DNA of 64,000 nucleotides from CAWEQW01 sp963811365 (lineage in GTDB: Bacteria > Actinomycetota > Actinomycetes > Propionibacteriales > Nocardioidaceae), in NCBI GenBank assembly GCA_963811365.1, contig CAWEQW010000007.1, positions 124,001-188,000 on the forward strand, in the 5' to 3' direction. The position numbers and the translations under genes are program-made. This document shows positions 42,654 through 52,519 of this stretch, one piece after another. Below the pieces are notes generated by a model. That model was given only the letters and a program-made list of their open reading frames with translations, searched no databases and was not told the DNA's origin. Each line of letters opens with the position of its first letter. The stretch's first letter is position 1.

Positions 42654-43541
42654 GTGACACCGACACTGCCCTCGAGCCCCGGCCCCCCGACCTCCGCAGG
42701 CGTCCTGGTGCTCGCGGCGACGCCGATCGGCCGGGTCGCCGACGCTCCGGCGCGGCTCGCCGAGGAGCTTGCCTGCGCGGACGTCGTCGCCGCCGAGGAC
42801 ACCCGCCGGCTCCGGCGCCTCGCCGCCGACCTCGGCGTCACCGTCACCGGGCGCGTGGTGAGCTACTTCGAGGGCAACGAGGCGTCCCGCACGGAGTCTC
42901 TCGTCGAGGCGCTCGAGCACGGCCGGCGGGTGCTGCTGGTCACCGACGCCGGGATGCCCTCGGTGTCCGACCCGGGCTACCGGATCGTGGCCGCCGCGGT
43001 CGCGCGGGACCTGCCGGTGACCGCTGTTCCCGGGCCGTCGGCCGTGCTCACCGCCCTTGCGGTCTCCGGGCTGCCCGTGGACCGGTTCTGCTTCGAGGGG
43101 TTCCTGCCGCGCCGTGGCGGAGAGCGGGCGCGCCGGCTGGCCGGCCTCGCCGACGAGCCGCGGACCATGGTCTTCTTCGAGGCGCCGCACCGCACCCGAG
43201 CCTCGCTGGAGGCGATGGCGGAGGCCTTCGGCGCCGAACGTCCGGCAGCGGTGTGCCGCGAGCTGACCAAGACCCACGAGGAGGTGCGTCGCGCCGGGCT
43301 GTCCGCGCTGGCCGGCTGGGCCGCGGACGGGGTCCGCGGCGAGGTGACGATCGTCGTCGGGGGCGCCCCTGCCGCCGAGCACCTGGCGACCGACCCGGAG
43401 ACGCTGCGCGGGCTCGTCGCCGAGGAGGAGGCGGTCGGCACCTCGCGCCGGGACGCGGTGCTCGCGGTCGCCCGCCGGGCCGGCGTGCCGAAGCGGGTCG
43501 TGTACGACGCCGTCCACCGTCCCGCGAAGGAGGACCAGTGA
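42654..43541 (+). CDS. rsmI: rsmI, 16S rRNA (cytidine-1402-2'-O)-methyltransferase
   Basis: 295 aa from GTG 42654. Tetrapyrrole-methylase fold: VLVLAATPIGRVADAPARLA, ADVVAAEDTRRLRRLAADLG, LVTDAGMPSVSDPGYRIVAA, AVPGPSAVLTALAVSGLPVD, FCFEGFLPRRGGERARRLAG and the late ELTKTHEEVRRAGLSALAGW are all diagnostic. It 2'-O-methylates C1402 of 16S rRNA in the decoding centre. The tatD start overlaps its stop (GTGA 43538-43541). Divergent from the O-mannosyltransferase. Confidence 0.95.
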   Translation: MTPTLPSSPGPPTSAGVLVLAATPIGRVADAPARLAEELACADVVAAEDTRRLRRLAADLGVTVTGRVVSYFEGNEASRTESLVEALEHGRRVLLVTDAGMPSVSDPGYRIVAAAVARDLPVTAVPGPSAVLTALAVSGLPVDRFCFEGFLPRRGGERARRLAGLADEPRTMVFFEAPHRTRASLEAMAEAFGAERPAAVCRELTKTHEEVRRAGLSALAGWAADGVRGEVTIVVGGAPAAEHLATDPETLRGLVAEEEAVGTSRRDAVLAVARRAGVPKRVVYDAVHRPAKEDQ

Positions 43542-44416
43542 GCGAGCGGCCGACCCGGAGCAGGAAGGGCGACGGCCGGGACCGCAGCCGGCCCGAGCCG
43601 CCCGAGCCCTTGCCGCACCCCGTCGTGGACAACCACTGCCACCTCGACGTCGCCGACGGCCCCGACGGCAGCCGGTTCACCGTCGAGGAGGCGCTGTCCG
43701 CGGCGGTGGCGGTCGGCGTCACCCGGATCGTGCAGATCGGCTGCGACCTGGCGGGCGCACGCTGGGCCGTCGAGCAGGCTGCCGCGCACCCGGCGCTGGT
43801 GGCCGGCGTGGCCCTGCACCCCAACGAGGCCCCGCTGCTCGCGGCGACCGGCGACCTCGGCACCGCACTCGCCGAGATTGCCGCGCTGGCTGCCGACGAC
43901 CGGGTGCGGGCGGTGGGGGAGACCGGGCTGGACTACTACCGCACCGGCGAGGACGGCCGGGCTGCCCAGCACGAGTCGTTCCGGGCGCACATCGCGCTCG
44001 CCAAGCGGCTCGACCGGACGCTGGTGATCCACGACCGGGAGGCGCACGACGACATCATCCGGCTGCTCGACGAGCAGGGCGTCCCGGACCGGGTCGTGAT
44101 GCACTGCTTCTCCGGCGACGCCGGCTTCGCCCGGGCCTGCCTCGACCGTGGCGCCTGGCTGTCCTTCGCCGGCACGGTCACCTTCAAGAACGCCGAGCCG
44201 CTCCGCGAGGCGCTGCGCGGGACGCCGCAGGACCGGGTGCTCGTGGAGACCGACGCGCCGTACCTCACCCCGGTGCCGTACCGTGGGCGACCCAACGCCT
44301 CCTACCTCGTCCCGCTGACGCTGCGGTCGATGGCCGCCACCCGCGGGGAGCGGCTCGGCGAGCTGTGCGCGGCGGTGCAGCAGAACACATTCGCGGCGTA
44401 CGGCGGCCCATGGTGA
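43538..44416 (+). CDS. tatD: TatD family metal-dependent hydrolase
   Basis: 292 aa from GTG 43538, overlapping rsmI by 4 bases. TIM-barrel hydrolase with the metal ligands in order: VVDNHCHLD, VGETGLDYYRTG, LVIHDREAHDDIIRLL, MHCFSGDAGFARACLD and LVETDAPYLTPVPYRGRPN. TatD enzymes act as DNases or D-aminoacyl-related hydrolases; the gene is regularly found beside rsmI, rpfB and rsmA in actinobacteria. The first 30 residues are an extra charged extension. Confidence 0.93.
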   Translation: MSERPTRSRKGDGRDRSRPEPPEPLPHPVVDNHCHLDVADGPDGSRFTVEEALSAAVAVGVTRIVQIGCDLAGARWAVEQAAAHPALVAGVALHPNEAPLLAATGDLGTALAEIAALAADDRVRAVGETGLDYYRTGEDGRAAQHESFRAHIALAKRLDRTLVIHDREAHDDIIRLLDEQGVPDRVVMHCFSGDAGFARACLDRGAWLSFAGTVTFKNAEPLREALRGTPQDRVLVETDAPYLTPVPYRGRPNASYLVPLTLRSMAATRGERLGELCAAVQQNTFAAYGGPW

Positions 44417-44796
44417 CCGGAAACGTGCGGTTCGAATAGCACGAAAGGACTAGCCCGATCGGCAGGGCGGACGTGATGTGACCCACGTTGGATCGTTCAA
44501 ACCGCCGCAAAGTCCCCCATATGCGGACGACTGCGCCTGGCTCGACCGTCCGGACGCCGTTATGGTGTTGTAACTGTTGGCCGGGAGCGGGGAAGCCTCG
44601 GACGACACACAGGGCCCACACGCGGGGAGCCGGATCTCGGTCCGGAGTGTCACCACTCGTGCGGGCCGTCGCGTTTTGTCGGACTGCACGCTGCGGGGCG
44701 ATCCCCCGGCGGTGGCCCGCCGGGCAGGGCAGCCCGCCACCCCTGACGCACCTGTGTGCCGACCCGCGGCCCGGAAACCACCACCATGGGAGAACC
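44417..44796 (+). other. 380-base gap: promoter and long leader of rpfB
   Basis: No convincing gene. A -10-like TATGGT lies at 44561-44566, which would give a leader of about 225 bases. Near its 3' end is an 8-bp perfect hairpin CCCGGCGG-tggc-CCGCCGGG (44705-44724). Some actinobacterial rpf leaders carry a cyclic-di-AMP riboswitch (ydaO type), but I could not find that motif's conserved core here, so none is called. Confidence 0.4.
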
Positions 44797-45939
44797 GTGC
44801 GGAGCACACTCGCGCACCTGTCCAAGAGCAAGCGGGTCCTTGCCGTCCTCGTCGTCGCCGGCACGCTGGCCGTCGCGGCCACCGGCGTGGGATACGCCGC
44901 GATGCGAAAGACCGTGACCCTGTCCGTCGACGGACGCACCACGCAGGTCCACACCTTCGGTGGCACGGTCGGCGACGTCCTGAGCAAGCAGGGGGTCCAC
45001 GTCGGCCGCCACGACGTGGTCGCACCGGGCCTCGGGTCGTCGGTGAGCGACGGCAGCCGGATCGCGGTGAAGCTCGGCCGTCCGCTCGACGTGAGCGTCA
45101 ACGGCAACCACCACCGCTACTGGGTGACCGCGACCGACGTCGCCTCCGCCCTCGACCAGATCGGTGTCCGCTACACCGACGCGAAGCTGTCCGCCAGCCG
45201 CAGCGCCGGTATCGGCCGCTCCGGGATGGACCTCTCGGTCGTCACCCCGAAGAAGCTGGTCGTCCGGGTCGGCGGCGGCAAGGCCGACCGCACCAGGATC
45301 CCGGCGCTCACCGTGCACCAGGCGCTCCACCAGATGGGCATCAAGCTCGGCAAGCTGGACAAGGTCACCCCCGGCCCCGGCGCCACGCTGCACAACGGCG
45401 AACGCATCGTCGTGACGCGGATCCACAAGAAGACCCGCACCGTCACCGAGACCATCGGCTACGGCACGGTCCGGCGCGCCGACTCGAGCATGTACCGCAA
45501 CCAGTCCAAGACCGTGCGCGGCGGCCACAGCGGCAGGCGGCAGGTCACCTACCGGATCACCATCCGCAACGGGCACGTCGTCGCGCGCACCCCGCTGCGC
45601 TCCAAGACCGTGCGCCACGCGCGCAACGCGGTCGTGGTGTACGGCACCAAGCACCGTCGGGTCGCCCCGGCGCCGGCGCCCGCGCCGAGCACCAACTACG
45701 CGTCCGGCGGCACCGTGTGGGACCGGATCGCCCAGTGCGAGTCCGGCGGGAACTGGGCCATCAACACGGGCAACGGCTACTACGGCGGTCTCCAGTTCAC
45801 GCTGTCCACCTGGCACGCCTACGGCGGCGTCGGCTATCCGAACCAGGCCAGCCGGGAGACCCAGATCGCGATCGCGACCAAGGTCCGCGACGCGAGCGGC
45901 GGCTACGGCGCCTGGCCGGTGTGCGGCTCGGGGATGTGA
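44797..45939 (+). CDS. rpfB: Resuscitation-promoting factor (RpfB-type)
   Basis: 380 aa from GTG 44797 with GGGAGAA upstream. N-terminal signal/anchor helix (VLAVLVVAGTLAVAATGVGY), then three DUF348 repeats (residues about 38-210), a G5 domain (about 215-295; TETIGYGTVRRADSSMYRNQ), an Ala/Pro linker and a C-terminal Rpf transglycosylase-like domain with the catalytic Glu in WDRIAQCESGGNWAIN and GYYGGLQFTLSTWHAYGG. The secreted enzyme cleaves peptidoglycan to restart growth of dormant cells. It has a long leader of its own, while rsmA and ispE follow 30 bases and further downstream, so it may share the transcript with them. Confidence 0.94.
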   Translation: MRSTLAHLSKSKRVLAVLVVAGTLAVAATGVGYAAMRKTVTLSVDGRTTQVHTFGGTVGDVLSKQGVHVGRHDVVAPGLGSSVSDGSRIAVKLGRPLDVSVNGNHHRYWVTATDVASALDQIGVRYTDAKLSASRSAGIGRSGMDLSVVTPKKLVVRVGGGKADRTRIPALTVHQALHQMGIKLGKLDKVTPGPGATLHNGERIVVTRIHKKTRTVTETIGYGTVRRADSSMYRNQSKTVRGGHSGRRQVTYRITIRNGHVVARTPLRSKTVRHARNAVVVYGTKHRRVAPAPAPAPSTNYASGGTVWDRIAQCESGGNWAINTGNGYYGGLQFTLSTWHAYGGVGYPNQASRETQIAIATKVRDASGGYGAWPVCGSGM

Positions 45940-45969
45940 CCTGCTGGTCCACCCCTTAGGCTCGCCCGC

Positions 45970-46884
45970 GTGGTGAGCGAGCACGACCCGACGTCCGCCG
46001 GACCCCGACTGCTGGGTCCGGCGGACGTGCGTTCGCTGGCCGCTGCGCTCGGGCTGCGGCCCACCAAGCAGCGGGGGCAGAACTTCGTCATCGACCCCAA
46101 CACGGTGCGCCGGATCGTCCGGGCCTCCGGCGTCGGCCACGACGACGTCGTCCTCGAGGTCGGGCCGGGCCTCGGCTCGCTCACGCTGGGCCTGCTCGCG
46201 GAGGTCCGCCGCGTCGTGGCGGTCGAGGTCGACCCGGTGCTGGCCGCGGCGCTTCCGCAGACGGTCGCCGTCCGGGCGCCCGGCGGCCGGGCCGGGCGCT
46301 GCGAGGTGCTGGAGGCCGACGCCCTGCGGATCCAGGAGGTCCCCGGTCCACCTCCGAGCGCGCTCGTGGCGAACCTGCCCTACAACGTCGCCGTGCCGGT
46401 GCTCCTGCACCTGCTCGCCCTGCTGCCGTCGCTGCGGCACGGCCTCGTGATGGTGCAGGCGGAGGTGGCCGACCGGCTGGCCGCCGAGCCCGGATCGCGG
46501 ACGTACGGCGTGCCGTCGGTCAAAGCCGCCTGGTTCGCCGAGGTGCGTCGCGCCGGCACCGTTGGGCGCAGCGTCTTCTGGCCGGCGCCGAACGTCGACT
46601 CCGGCCTGGTGGCCTGGCGGCATCGTGAGCCGCCGGACCTCGGCGCGGACCGCGACGCGGTCTTCGCGGTCGTCGACGCCGCGTTCGCGCAGCGCCGCAA
46701 GATGCTTCGCGCGGCGCTGCGGCCGCTGGCCGGCTCCGCCGAGGCCGCGGAGGCGGCGCTGCGGGAGGCCGGTGTCGACCCCACGGCCCGCGGCGAGCAG
46801 CTGCGCGTCGAGGACTTCGCGCGGGTCGCGGCCGGCCTCGCCGCCGTGGCCGGCCCGCCCAGCAGGAGGAGCGGTCGTGGCTGA
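45970..46884 (+). CDS. rsmA: rsmA, 16S rRNA dimethyladenosine transferase
   Basis: 304 aa from GTG 45970 (a second GTG follows immediately). KsgA family: KQRGQNFVIDPNTVRRIVRA, SAM motif VLEVGPGLGSLTLGLL, VANLPYNVAVPVLLHLLALL with the catalytic N-L-P-Y, and MVQAEVADRLAAEPGSRTYG. It dimethylates A1518 and A1519 of 16S rRNA. Overlaps ispE by 8 bases, the common rsmA-ispE coupling. Confidence 0.95.
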   Translation: MVSEHDPTSAGPRLLGPADVRSLAAALGLRPTKQRGQNFVIDPNTVRRIVRASGVGHDDVVLEVGPGLGSLTLGLLAEVRRVVAVEVDPVLAAALPQTVAVRAPGGRAGRCEVLEADALRIQEVPGPPPSALVANLPYNVAVPVLLHLLALLPSLRHGLVMVQAEVADRLAAEPGSRTYGVPSVKAAWFAEVRRAGTVGRSVFWPAPNVDSGLVAWRHREPPDLGADRDAVFAVVDAAFAQRRKMLRAALRPLAGSAEAAEAALREAGVDPTARGEQLRVEDFARVAAGLAAVAGPPSRRSGRG

Positions 46885-47788
46885 GCGGTCGGTCGCCGTG
46901 CAGGTGCCCGCGAAGATCAACCTCTGCCTGGGGGTGGGCGGGCTGCGCGACGACGGCTTCCACTCCCTGGCGACCGTCTACCAGGCGGTCGGCCTCGTCG
47001 ACGAGGTGACCGCGCGGCCGGCCCGCGGCTGGTCGCTGGCCGTCGCGGGAGACGACCGGATCCCCGTCGACCAGGTGCCCCTCGACGAGACGAACATCGC
47101 GGTACGAGCCGCGATGCTGCTCGCCGAGCACCACGGCCGCAACCCGGACGTCGCGCTGGAGATCCACAAGGGCATCCCGGTCGCCGGAGGGATGGCGGGC
47201 GGCAGCGCCGACGCGGCGGGTGCGCTGCTCGCGTGCGACCTGCTGTGGGGCACGAACACGTCGCGCGACGCGCTGCTGGAGCTGGCCGGCCGGCTCGGCA
47301 GCGACGTGCCGTTCGCCCTCGTGGGGGGCACCGCGGTGGGCAGCGGCCGCGGCGAGATCGTGGCGCCGGTCGCCACCCACGGCGTGTTCTGGTGGGTGGT
47401 GCTGGAGTCCCACGTCGGGCTGTCCACTCCCGCGGTCTACCGGGAGTTCGACGACCTGCACGCGGGCACCGCGGTGGTCGACCCGGTCGTGCCGCCCGCC
47501 CTGCTCGAGGCCCTCGACGAGCACGACCTCGCCAGACTCGGCACGGCCCTGACCAACGACCTCCAGCCCGCAGCACTCCGGCTGCGCCCCGAGCTGGCCC
47601 AAGCCCTCGACCAGGGGCTCGCCGCGACCGCCCACGGCTGCCTGGTCTCCGGCTCCGGACCGTCGCTGCTGTTCTTGTGCTCGGACCAGGAGCACGCCGA
47701 GCGGGTCGCCGCGCATCTGACGCCGCTGCACCTCGGCCCGGTGTCCTGCGCCTGCGGACCGGCGCCCGGCGCGCGTGTGATCGGATAG
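46877..47788 (+). CDS. ispE: ispE, 4-diphosphocytidyl-2-C-methyl-D-erythritol kinase
   Basis: 303 aa from GTG 46877 with AGGAGGAG upstream. GHMP kinase: VQVPAKINLCLGVGGLRDDG with the catalytic Lys region, ATP loop IPVAGGMAGGSADAAGALLA, and VSGSGPSLLFLCSDQEHAER near the end. It phosphorylates CDP-methylerythritol in the MEP pathway, so this housekeeping gene and the dxs and ispH of the hopanoid locus serve the same pathway in one window. Overlaps rsmA and is followed 6 bases later by the ABC-F gene. Confidence 0.95.
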   Translation: MAERSVAVQVPAKINLCLGVGGLRDDGFHSLATVYQAVGLVDEVTARPARGWSLAVAGDDRIPVDQVPLDETNIAVRAAMLLAEHHGRNPDVALEIHKGIPVAGGMAGGSADAAGALLACDLLWGTNTSRDALLELAGRLGSDVPFALVGGTAVGSGRGEIVAPVATHGVFWWVVLESHVGLSTPAVYREFDDLHAGTAVVDPVVPPALLEALDEHDLARLGTALTNDLQPAALRLRPELAQALDQGLAATAHGCLVSGSGPSLLFLCSDQEHAERVAAHLTPLHLGPVSCACGPAPGARVIG

Positions 47789-47794
47789 CCCGCG

Positions 47795-49605
<1,811 letters not shown>

Positions 49606-49612
<7 letters not shown>

Positions 49613-49635
49613 GCCGTCGCCGCCGGGCTCACTCG
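49606..49635. terminator. Bidirectional hairpin containing both stop codons
   Basis: CGAGTGAGCC (49606-49615), 10-base loop, GGCTCACTCG (49626-49635): a perfect 10-bp stem. The ABC-F stop (TGA 49610-49612) lies in one arm and the MarR stop (TCA 49629-49631) in the other, so the same DNA ends both genes and probably both transcripts. Confidence 0.6.
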
Positions 49636-50120
49636 CTCTCGAACGGCGCGGTCAGCGTGCGCAGCAGCCCCGCCAGCCGCTTCTGGTCGGCCGGCCCCAG
49701 CCCGGCCAGCAGGTCGTGCTCGCGGTCGAGCAGCTCCTTCAAGGCCCCGTCGACGGTGCCCCGACCGGTCTCGGTGAGCCGCACCAGCACCCCGCGCCGG
49801 TCATGGGGATCGGGCAGCCGCTCGACCAGCCCGCGGGCCGTGAGCCGGTCCACCCGGTTGGTCATCGTGCCGCTGGTCACCAGCGTCTCGCGCAGCAGCC
49901 GGCCGGGGGAGAGCTGGTACGGCGGCCCCGCACGGCGCAGCGCGGCGAGCACGTCGAACTCCCAGGGCTCGATGCCATGGTCGGCGAAGGCCTGACGGCG
50001 GGCGCGGTCGAGGTGGTGCCCGAGCCGGGTCACCCGGCTCAGCACCTCCATCGGCGCCAGGTCGAGGTCGTCGCGCTCGCGCCGCCACGCCTCGACCAGC
50101 CGGTCCACCTCGTCACGCAT
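49629..50120 (-). CDS. MarR family transcriptional regulator
   Basis: 163 aa from ATG 50120. Winged helix: IEPWEFDVLAALRRAGPPYQ, LSPGRLLRETLVTSGTMTNR as recognition region, then DRLTARGLVERLPDPHDRRG with the wing D-x-R. MarR dimers bind short palindromes and leave DNA on ligand or oxidant binding. Three near-identical TCTTGAcnTCAAGA sites lie in the gap to the divergent methyltransferase gene, so it probably represses both. A longer in-frame start at 50252 would run through those sites and is rejected. Confidence 0.9.
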   Translation of the reverse strand: MRDEVDRLVEAWRRERDDLDLAPMEVLSRVTRLGHHLDRARRQAFADHGIEPWEFDVLAALRRAGPPYQLSPGRLLRETLVTSGTMTNRVDRLTARGLVERLPDPHDRRGVLVRLTETGRGTVDGALKELLDREHDLLAGLGPADQKRLAGLLRTLTAPFESE

Positions 50121-50143
50121 GGCTCGATCGTACCCGTCGAGAA

Positions 50144-50157
50144 TCTTGACATCGAGA
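50144..50157. promoter_or_regulatory. MarR operator candidate 1 (TCTTGACATCGAGA)
   Basis: Matches the other two sites at all but one arm position; 24 bases upstream of the MarR start, suited to autorepression. Confidence 0.55.
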
Positions 50158-50228
50158 AAGGCGGGCGGCCCATACGTGCACCGGACTGCCACGGCCCGAG
50201 CCGTACGCCGTACGGGCCGCAGGTTCTG

Positions 50229-50242
50229 TCTTGACATCAAGA
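50229..50242. promoter_or_regulatory. MarR operator candidate 2 (TCTTGACATCAAGA)
   Basis: Perfect 6-bp arms TCTTGA/TCAAGA. It contains TTGACA (50231-50236), a possible -35 box for the methyltransferase gene, with CAGGCT at 50255-50260 as a weak -10 after 18 bases. Confidence 0.65.
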
Positions 50243-50268
50243 TGACTGTCACGGCAGGCTGGGAGGTG

Positions 50269-50282
50269 TCTTGACGTCAAGA
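50269..50282. promoter_or_regulatory. MarR operator candidate 3 (TCTTGACGTCAAGA)
   Basis: Fully symmetric 14-bp palindrome, 40 bases from site 2 (about four helical turns) and 18 bases before the methyltransferase ATG. Repressor here would block the start of transcription or elongation. Confidence 0.65.
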
Positions 50283-50299
50283 GACTTCGGAGGGACGCC

Positions 50300-51478
50300 A
50301 TGTCACACAGCTGGGACCCGGACCGCTACCTCGTCTACGCCGACGAGCGCGGCCGACCGTTCGTGGACCTGCTGGCCCGGGTGGGCCACCGGACACCGTC
50401 ACGCGTCGTCGACCTCGGCTGCGGGCCGGGGAACCTGACCGCCCTGCTCGCCGAGCGGTGGCCGGACGCCGAGGTGACCGGCATCGACTCCTCCCCGGAG
50501 ATGGTGCGGCGGGCCCGGGACACCGTCCCGGGCGTGGTGCGCTTCGAGGCTGCCGACCTCCGCGGCTGGACGGCGCCGGGGCCGGTCGACGTGCTGGTCG
50601 GCAACGCGACCCTCCAGTGGGTGCCCGGACACCTGGACCTGCTGCCCCGGCTGGTGGCTCAGCTGGCGCCCGGTGGCTGGTTCGCCTTCCAGGTGCCGGG
50701 CAACCACGCCCAGCCGAGCCACACCCTGCTCCGCGACCTGGCGGCCGACCCGCGGTTCGCGCCGTTCACCGCGGGCGTCGCCCGGCCCCGGTCCCACGAA
50801 CCGGCCACCTACCTCGAGGCGCTGCTGGACCTCGGCTGCGCGGTCGAGGTGTGGGAGACGACCTACCAGCACCTCCTGCAGGGGCCGGACCCGGTGTTCG
50901 CCTGGATCAGCGGCACCGGCGCGCGACCGACCCTGGAGAGCCTGCCCGACGACCTCCGGAAGACCTTCGTCGCCGAGTACACCGCCCTGCTCCGTGAGGC
51001 GTACCCGCCCGGTCCGCACGGCACGCTGCTGCCGTTCCGCAGGATCTTCGCGGTCGCGCGCAGGCCCGGTCTCCCGGACCGTCCCGAGCCGGTCGCCGCT
51101 CCGGTGCTGCACCACGTCCAGGTCTCCTGTCCCGCCGGCGGAGAGGACGTCGCGCGCGGGTTCTACGCGGGGGTGCTGGGGCTCGCCGAGGTGCCGAAGC
51201 CCGATGCGCTCGCGGCGCGCGGCGGCTGCTGGTTCCGCGGACCGCACGCCGAGCTCCACGTCGGCGTGGAGCAGCCGTTCAGCCCCGCCCGCAAGGCCCA
51301 CCCGGCCTTCCTCGTCGACGACCTGGACGCCGTGGCCGACCGCGTGGACGCCGCCGGGCTGCCGCTTCGGTGGGACGTCGACGTCCCGCCGTACCGGAGG
51401 TTCCATACCGCCGACGGGCACGGCAACCGGGTGGAGGTGCTCGGCTCGCCCGACGACGCGCGGACCGGGGGTGTTTGA
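50300..51478 (+). CDS. Trans-aconitate-methyltransferase-like protein fused to a VOC domain
   Basis: 392 aa from ATG 50300 with GGAGGG upstream. Residues 1-255: class I methyltransferase of the Tam type, with SAM motif VVDLGCGPGNLTALLAERWP, VLVGNATLQWVPGHLDLLPR and the Tam-like ending GTLLPFRRIFAVARRP. Residues about 265-385: a single glyoxalase/VOC domain, LHHVQVSCPAGGEDVARGFY through HTADGHGNRVEVLG, with metal-ligand-like His and Glu. Tam methylates trans-aconitate, an inhibitor of aconitase. The VOC part may act on or bind a related compound. The fusion is in one clean frame. Probably repressed by the divergent MarR protein through three palindromes. Confidence 0.82.
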   Translation: MSHSWDPDRYLVYADERGRPFVDLLARVGHRTPSRVVDLGCGPGNLTALLAERWPDAEVTGIDSSPEMVRRARDTVPGVVRFEAADLRGWTAPGPVDVLVGNATLQWVPGHLDLLPRLVAQLAPGGWFAFQVPGNHAQPSHTLLRDLAADPRFAPFTAGVARPRSHEPATYLEALLDLGCAVEVWETTYQHLLQGPDPVFAWISGTGARPTLESLPDDLRKTFVAEYTALLREAYPPGPHGTLLPFRRIFAVARRPGLPDRPEPVAAPVLHHVQVSCPAGGEDVARGFYAGVLGLAEVPKPDALAARGGCWFRGPHAELHVGVEQPFSPARKAHPAFLVDDLDAVADRVDAAGLPLRWDVDVPPYRRFHTADGHGNRVEVLGSPDDARTGGV

Positions 51479-51543
51479 GCGATCCGGCCCCGGATACCGT
51501 GGGCTCGAGGGCGTCCGCCGCTCGGGCGCACGAAGGGAGCGCG

Positions 51544-52485
51544 ATGAGCACGACCATGACCCAGACGCAGATGCTGCTCGAGCTCGAGCCGGTCGTCGAG
51601 GAGAACCTGAACCGGCACCTGTCGATCGCGAAGGAGTGGCTCCCCCACGAGTACGTCCCGTGGAGCGAGGGCCGCAACTTCGACGGGGTGCTGGACGGCG
51701 ACCCGTGGACGCCGGAGGACTCCTCGATGTCCGACGTGGCGCGCACCGCGCTGATCGTCAACCTGCTCACCGAGGACAACCTGCCGAGCTACCACCACGA
51801 GATCGCGACGCTGTTCGGGCGTGAGGCCGCCTGGGGCGACTGGGTGCACCGCTGGACCGCTGAGGAGGGCCGGCACGCCATCGCGATCCGCGACTACCTG
51901 CTGACCACCCGCGCGGTCGACCCGGCGGAGCTCGAGAACCTCCGGATGAAGCACATGTCCACCGGCTACAAGTCGGCGCACGAGCAGGAGATGCTCCGCT
52001 CGCTCGCCTACGTGTCGTTCCAGGAGCTGGCAACCCGGGTGTCGCACCGCAACACCGGCCGGGTCACCGACGACGAGGTCGCCGACCAGCTCCTGGCCCG
52101 GGTGGCGGCCGACGAGAACCTGCACATGGTCTTCTACCGCAACCTGCTCGGTGCGGCGCTCGAGATCGCTCCCGACCAGGCGATGCGAGCCGTGACCGAC
52201 GTGGTCACCGCCTTCCAGATGCCCGGCACGGACATCGCCGGCTTCCAGCGCAAGGCCGTGGAGATGGCGATCGCCGGCGTCTACGACCTGCGCCAGCACC
52301 GTGACGACGTGGTCGCCCCGGTGCTGCGGTACTGGAAGGTGTTCGAGATGGAGGGGCTGGACGCCGAGGGCGAGAAGGCGCGCACCGAGCTGGCCGACTT
52401 CATGGACGAGCTGGAGCGGCAGGCGCAGCGGTTCGAGGAGCGCCGCGACAAGCTGCAGGCGCGGATGGCCTCCCGGCAGGGCTGA
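51544..52485 (+). CDS. Acyl-ACP desaturase (type 2, soluble di-iron)
   Basis: 313 aa from ATG 51544. Di-iron ligands in the two E-x-x-H style motifs: NLLTEDNLPSYHHEIATLFG, WTAEEGRHAIAIRDYLL and VAADENLHMVFYRNLLG. Matches the DesA1/DesA2 group of actinobacterial acyl-[acyl-carrier-protein] desaturases, cytoplasmic enzymes that place a double bond in ACP-bound fatty acids using ferredoxin electrons. The following genes on the other strand are a TetR regulator and a membrane desaturase, so this is an unsaturated-lipid module. Confidence 0.92.
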   Translation: MSTTMTQTQMLLELEPVVEENLNRHLSIAKEWLPHEYVPWSEGRNFDGVLDGDPWTPEDSSMSDVARTALIVNLLTEDNLPSYHHEIATLFGREAAWGDWVHRWTAEEGRHAIAIRDYLLTTRAVDPAELENLRMKHMSTGYKSAHEQEMLRSLAYVSFQELATRVSHRNTGRVTDDEVADQLLARVAADENLHMVFYRNLLGAALEIAPDQAMRAVTDVVTAFQMPGTDIAGFQRKAVEMAIAGVYDLRQHRDDVVAPVLRYWKVFEMEGLDAEGEKARTELADFMDELERQAQRFEERRDKLQARMASRQG

Positions 52486-52519
52486 GCGGAGCGGATGGTG
52501 GGGCTGACGCCGGCCGGCC

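Noticed and set aside
44561..44796. Cyclic-di-AMP (ydaO) riboswitch before rpfB
   Set aside because: The conserved core sequence could not be found by eye; only a generic hairpin is present.
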